From: JANQKX01 sp039028695
GTDB taxonomy: Bacteria; Pseudomonadota; Alphaproteobacteria; Kiloniellales; Kiloniellaceae
Length of the DNA stretch: 64,000 nt
Assembly (NCBI GenBank): GCA_039028695.1
Contig: JBCCHN010000002.1
Coordinates: forward strand, 46,326 to 110,325
Reading direction: 5' to 3'
In this document: positions 61,563-64,000 of the stretch, piece by piece
Layout of the letters: each line of letters begins with the position of its first letter
Numbering within the stretch: the first letter of the stretch is position 1
Program-made: the position numbers and the translations under genes
Notes under the pieces: model-generated
Databases searched by the model: none
Told to the model about the DNA's origin: nothing
Seen by the model: only the letters and a program-made list of their open reading frames with translations

Positions 61563-62516
61563 ATGGCGGGTTTGGTCACAATTTTCGGCGGATCGGGCTT
61601 TGTGGGTCGCCATGTGGTTCAGCTATTGGCGCGAGACGGCTGGCAAATCAGGGTCGCGGTGCGTAAACCGTCCAAGGCCCGATTTTTGCAGCCCTTGGGC
61701 AATGTGGCTCAAATTACCCCGGTTTACGCCCGGATCCAGGACGCGCCGCGGGTGGCGGAAGTGGTGTCGGGCGCCGATTTGGTGATCAATCTCACCGGCA
61801 TTTTGTACGAATCCTACCGCCAGTCCTTCGATGGGGTTCATGCCCGCGGTGCCGAGACGGTGGCCAAAGCCAGCGCGGAGGCCGGTGCCTCGGCTTTTGT
61901 CCATATGTCCGCGCTGGGCGCAGATGGTGGCTCGGACTCAGATTATGCGCGCACCAAGGGTAAGGGCGAAGAAGCGGTTAGGGCGGCCTTCCAAAGCGCT
62001 TCCATTGTGCGGCCCAGTATCATCTTCGGTCCCGAGGACAGCTTTTTTAATCGCTTCGCGCAAATGGCCCAGTTCTCGCCTTTCCTGCCGCTCATCGGTG
62101 GCGGGGAAACCAAATACCAGCCGGTCTATGTGGGCGATGTGGCCCAGGCCATTTTCAAATGCGCAACAGACAGCCGCTACGCCGGTGAAACTTATGAACT
62201 GGGCGGCCCCAAGATATATAGCTTTAAAGAACTCTTGGAACTCATGTTGCAACAGACAAGGCGCAAGAACCGACTGATTTCTCTGCCCTTCGGCTTGGCT
62301 GAGGTTATCGCCCGCTTTGCCGAACTGTCACCCGTTCCGCCCTTGACGCGAGACCAAGTCAAGTTGCTCAGGCACGATAATGTCATCTCGCCAAAGGCGA
62401 AGACACTGGCCGATTTAGGGATCTCGCCTAAGACGGTGGAAGCTGTTTTGCCGACCTTTATGGACCAATATCGAATTGGCGGTCGTTATAAAAGTGCGGC
62501 CACCAAGGCGGGTTGA
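61563..62516 (+). CDS. complex I NDUFA9-like NAD(P)-binding protein
   Basis: 317 aa extended SDR protein. GGSGFVGRHVVQLL is the nucleotide loop, and the catalytic Tyr and Lys appear as SDYARTKGKGE. Family naming follows the mitochondrial complex I subunit NDUFA9; in bacteria it is an uncharacterised oxidoreductase or epimerase. The 171-bp gap before it has no clear promoter. It converges with uppP, 26 bp apart. Confidence 0.85.
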   Translation: MAGLVTIFGGSGFVGRHVVQLLARDGWQIRVAVRKPSKARFLQPLGNVAQITPVYARIQDAPRVAEVVSGADLVINLTGILYESYRQSFDGVHARGAETVAKASAEAGASAFVHMSALGADGGSDSDYARTKGKGEEAVRAAFQSASIVRPSIIFGPEDSFFNRFAQMAQFSPFLPLIGGGETKYQPVYVGDVAQAIFKCATDSRYAGETYELGGPKIYSFKELLELMLQQTRRKNRLISLPFGLAEVIARFAELSPVPPLTRDQVKLLRHDNVISPKAKTLADLGISPKTVEAVLPTFMDQYRIGGRYKSAATKAG

Positions 62517-62542
62517 AAGCTGACTTTTTAGAAAGCCGCGTC

Positions 62543-63373
62543 CTAGAAGCCAACATAGGCCCAATACAGTAAAAAGCCGCCCAGGATTAGTCGGTAGACC
62601 ACAAAAGGCGTAAAAGACGCCCGGCGAAGCCAACCGATCAAAAGCGCAATCGATATCCAGGCGACGACAAAAGCAATTGCAGCCGCCAGCACAGCATCCC
62701 ATCCCAAGGTAAGGGAGTCTGCTTCGATCAGGGCGATGCTGGCCAGGGTTCCCGCGCCAAGTATGGTGGGAATGGCCAGCAGCATGGAAAAATGTGCGGA
62801 ATTGGCCCGGTCGTAACCCAAAAAGCGCGCCGCGGTCATGGTAATGCCTGAACGGCTGGTTCCGGGAACCAAAGCCATGACTTGGGCCAGGCCGATCCAC
62901 ATCACGTGCGACAGCTTGATATGGTCCAAGGTCTCGATCCGGACGGGAAAACGGTCGGCCCAGTAGAGCAGCAAGCCGAAGAAAATCGTGGTCCAGGCAA
63001 CCACTTCAACATTGCGCAAGGCCAATTCAATCCATTCCTTGGCGGAAAAGCCCACGAGGATGATGGGCAGGGTTCCGATGACAAGCGCGACAATCAGGTG
63101 AGCGCCATGGTCTTTGCGATCGGTGGCCAAGCGACCCAGGCCGCGGAACATCAAAGCCACATCCTGACGAAAATAGAGGATCACCGCCAACAAGGTGCCC
63201 ACATGGACCGCCACGTCAAAGCTGAGCTGGATGGATTCGCTGAGATCCTTCGGCGAACTGCCTGCCGCTTCAAAACCGGCCCATACCAAAACCAGGTGCC
63301 CCGAGGAGGAGATCGGCAAAAACTCAGTAACGCCCTGTGCGATCGCCAAAACGAGCAGATGGAAGAACGGCAA
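62543..63373 (-). CDS. uppP: undecaprenyl-diphosphatase
   Basis: 276 aa integral membrane protein with about eight segments. Recycles undecaprenyl diphosphate to the monophosphate carrier for peptidoglycan. The active-site blocks are EFLPISSSGHLVL and LVPGTSRSGITMTAARFLG. Overproduction gives bacitracin resistance in other bacteria. A 440-bp gap follows towards gltD. Confidence 0.95.
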   Translation of the reverse strand: MPFFHLLVLAIAQGVTEFLPISSSGHLVLVWAGFEAAGSSPKDLSESIQLSFDVAVHVGTLLAVILYFRQDVALMFRGLGRLATDRKDHGAHLIVALVIGTLPIILVGFSAKEWIELALRNVEVVAWTTIFFGLLLYWADRFPVRIETLDHIKLSHVMWIGLAQVMALVPGTSRSGITMTAARFLGYDRANSAHFSMLLAIPTILGAGTLASIALIEADSLTLGWDAVLAAAIAFVVAWISIALLIGWLRRASFTPFVVYRLILGGFLLYWAYVGF

Positions 63374-63815
63374 GGCTAAGTCCTTATAAAAATTTGAAAA
63401 TTCCGGACTACGTCGCGGGTGTCTTCACCTCAAGGGCACAATCCGGACCTTGCCGATACTTGATTGGCCAAGGTCTAGGACTGGCAAGCCTCTTAAAGCA
63501 CAAGGGTTGAGAAATGATGACAGTGGGCCGCTATCTAGCACCGGGGTCAGATCATACACCAGCCGATAATTAGTACCAGTACAGTACTAAATTTTACAAT
63601 TCGGCACCCGAATTGATTGATATTTGATAGATAAATTGGACGCACACCAAAAAAGGTCAATTATATTGTCTTATTTTTTCCATAAGACTCGCCTTTTGGG
63701 ATTCTTTCCGATAGAACAGGAGGTGCGGATCAAGGGTCAAACGGGCGATAGACAAGGGGCCTTCAATAAAAAGCCCGCCCGATAGCGGTGGGGTAAGAGA
63801 AGTGGGGATATGGTT
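63374..63815. other. intergenic region between uppP and gltD
   Basis: About 440 bp, the largest gap at this end of the window. It is AT-rich near the middle and holds the two palindromes listed separately. No open frame or RNA gene was recognised. Confidence 0.6.
63570..63614. promoter_or_regulatory. pair of palindromes upstream of gltD
   Basis: TTAGTAC (63570-63576) with GTACTAA (63584-63590) is a perfect 7-bp inverted repeat with a 7-nt spacer. AATTCGG-cac-CCGAATT (63598-63614) is a second perfect one seven bases on. They may be operator sites for a dimeric regulator. The second also resembles a sigma-54 -24 box (CGGCAC) but the -12 (TTGAT) is off-consensus. Confidence 0.45.
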
Positions 63816-64000
63816 ATGACCAGCAAGATGCTACAATTCGTGTCTACCGCATCACGGATGCCGGATAAACGGGCCAGCAGCCAGCGCCGGTCGGATTTTT
63901 TGGAAATCTATCAGGAATACACCAGTGCTGGGGCCGTAGAGCAAGCCAGCCGTTGTTCCCAGTGTGGCGTACCCTTTTGCCAAGTTCACTGCCCGTTGCA
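63816..64000 (+). CDS. gltD: glutamate synthase small subunit, N-terminal fragment
   Basis: The frame runs off the window edge; only ~60 residues are visible. The start MLQFVSTASRMPDKR, then RRSDFLEIYQEY, and the iron-sulfur Cys cluster CSQCGVPFCQVHCPL match Azospirillum-type GltD, the NADPH-binding subunit of glutamate synthase. ATGs at 63810, 63816 and 63828 are in frame; 63816 is chosen because GTGGGG lies about nine bases before it. The neighbour gltB lies outside the window. Confidence 0.85.
   Translation, partial: MTSKMLQFVSTASRMPDKRASSQRRSDFLEIYQEYTSAGAVEQASRCSQCGVPFCQVHCPL

Noticed and set aside
63598..63620. Sigma-54 promoter before gltD
   Set aside because: The -24 box resembles the consensus, but the -12 reads TTGAT instead of TTGC, and the stretch is better explained by a palindrome.
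1..64000. CRISPR array, insertion sequence or prophage
   Set aside because: No regularly spaced short repeats, transposase motifs, integrase or phage structural genes were found; the only tandem arrays are the small ones listed.

Overview
The window is a piece of an alphaproteobacterial chromosome. Gene content and order resemble Rhodospirillales and relatives: chvI-chvG-hprK-rapZ-EIIA-HPr-EI-ahcY, a DivL-type kinase with Tyr in place of the catalytic His, rnd-kdsD-lptCAB-rpoN-hpf-ptsN, a SAM-II riboswitch, and an Azospirillum-like gltD. It is mostly housekeeping DNA, densely packed, with many 1-10 bp gene overlaps and few accessory insertions. No transposase, integrase, phage gene or CRISPR array was seen.

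Layout. 0-5.5 kb: an M48 protease (cut by the window edge), a secreted SNase-like nuclease, proline iminopeptidase, and an isolated Tat-exported vanadium haloperoxidase-like gene behind an AT-rich promoter. 5.8-6.1 kb: tRNA-Arg(CCU) followed by a 66-bp tandem repeat that copies the tRNA 3' end. 6.1-11.2 kb: an acyl-CoA dehydrogenase/aminoglycoside-phosphotransferase-fold pair, RidA, a broken agmatinase-family gene, a DNA glycosylase and a PAS protein. 11.4-18.5 kb: dapD-dapE, a SAM-II riboswitch with an unrecognised 102-aa ORF, cysH, then truA-fmt-def on the other strand, and rmuC. 18.5-28.5 kb: an L,D-transpeptidase-fold protein, a DUF4139 protein, dnaX-ybaB-recR, the SRP RNA, nudC, pheA, kdsB, a membrane-anchored cytochrome c and hisN. 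28.7-36.4 kb: a Yej-type peptide ABC transporter with two tandem binding-protein genes. 36.4-43 kb: a GhrA-like reductase, a LysR regulator, a TPR protein, pckA, and an overlapping GlxA-type regulator/HugZ-like pair.

43.4-54.2 kb is the regulatory core. It holds ChvI/ChvG, one ORF joining HPr kinase to RapZ, EIIA(Man), HPr and EI, then S-adenosylhomocysteinase and DivL. No sugar permease (EIIB/EIIC) is present, so this looks like a signalling PTS, completed by ptsN beside rpoN. 54.2-61.3 kb is one long minus-strand run for LPS Kdo supply (kdsD) and LPS transport (lptC, lptA, lptB) continuing into rpoN, hpf and ptsN. The window ends with an NDUFA9-like protein, uppP, and the first codons of gltD behind two palindromes.

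The observations most worth checking are the SAM-II riboswitch in front of an unknown small protein and cysH, the tRNA-tail tandem repeat, the HprK-RapZ fusion, the isolated vanadium haloperoxidase with Ala at the vanadate-binding Ser position, and the deleted agmatinase gene. Function calls rest on recognised motifs and order only; no database search was possible.
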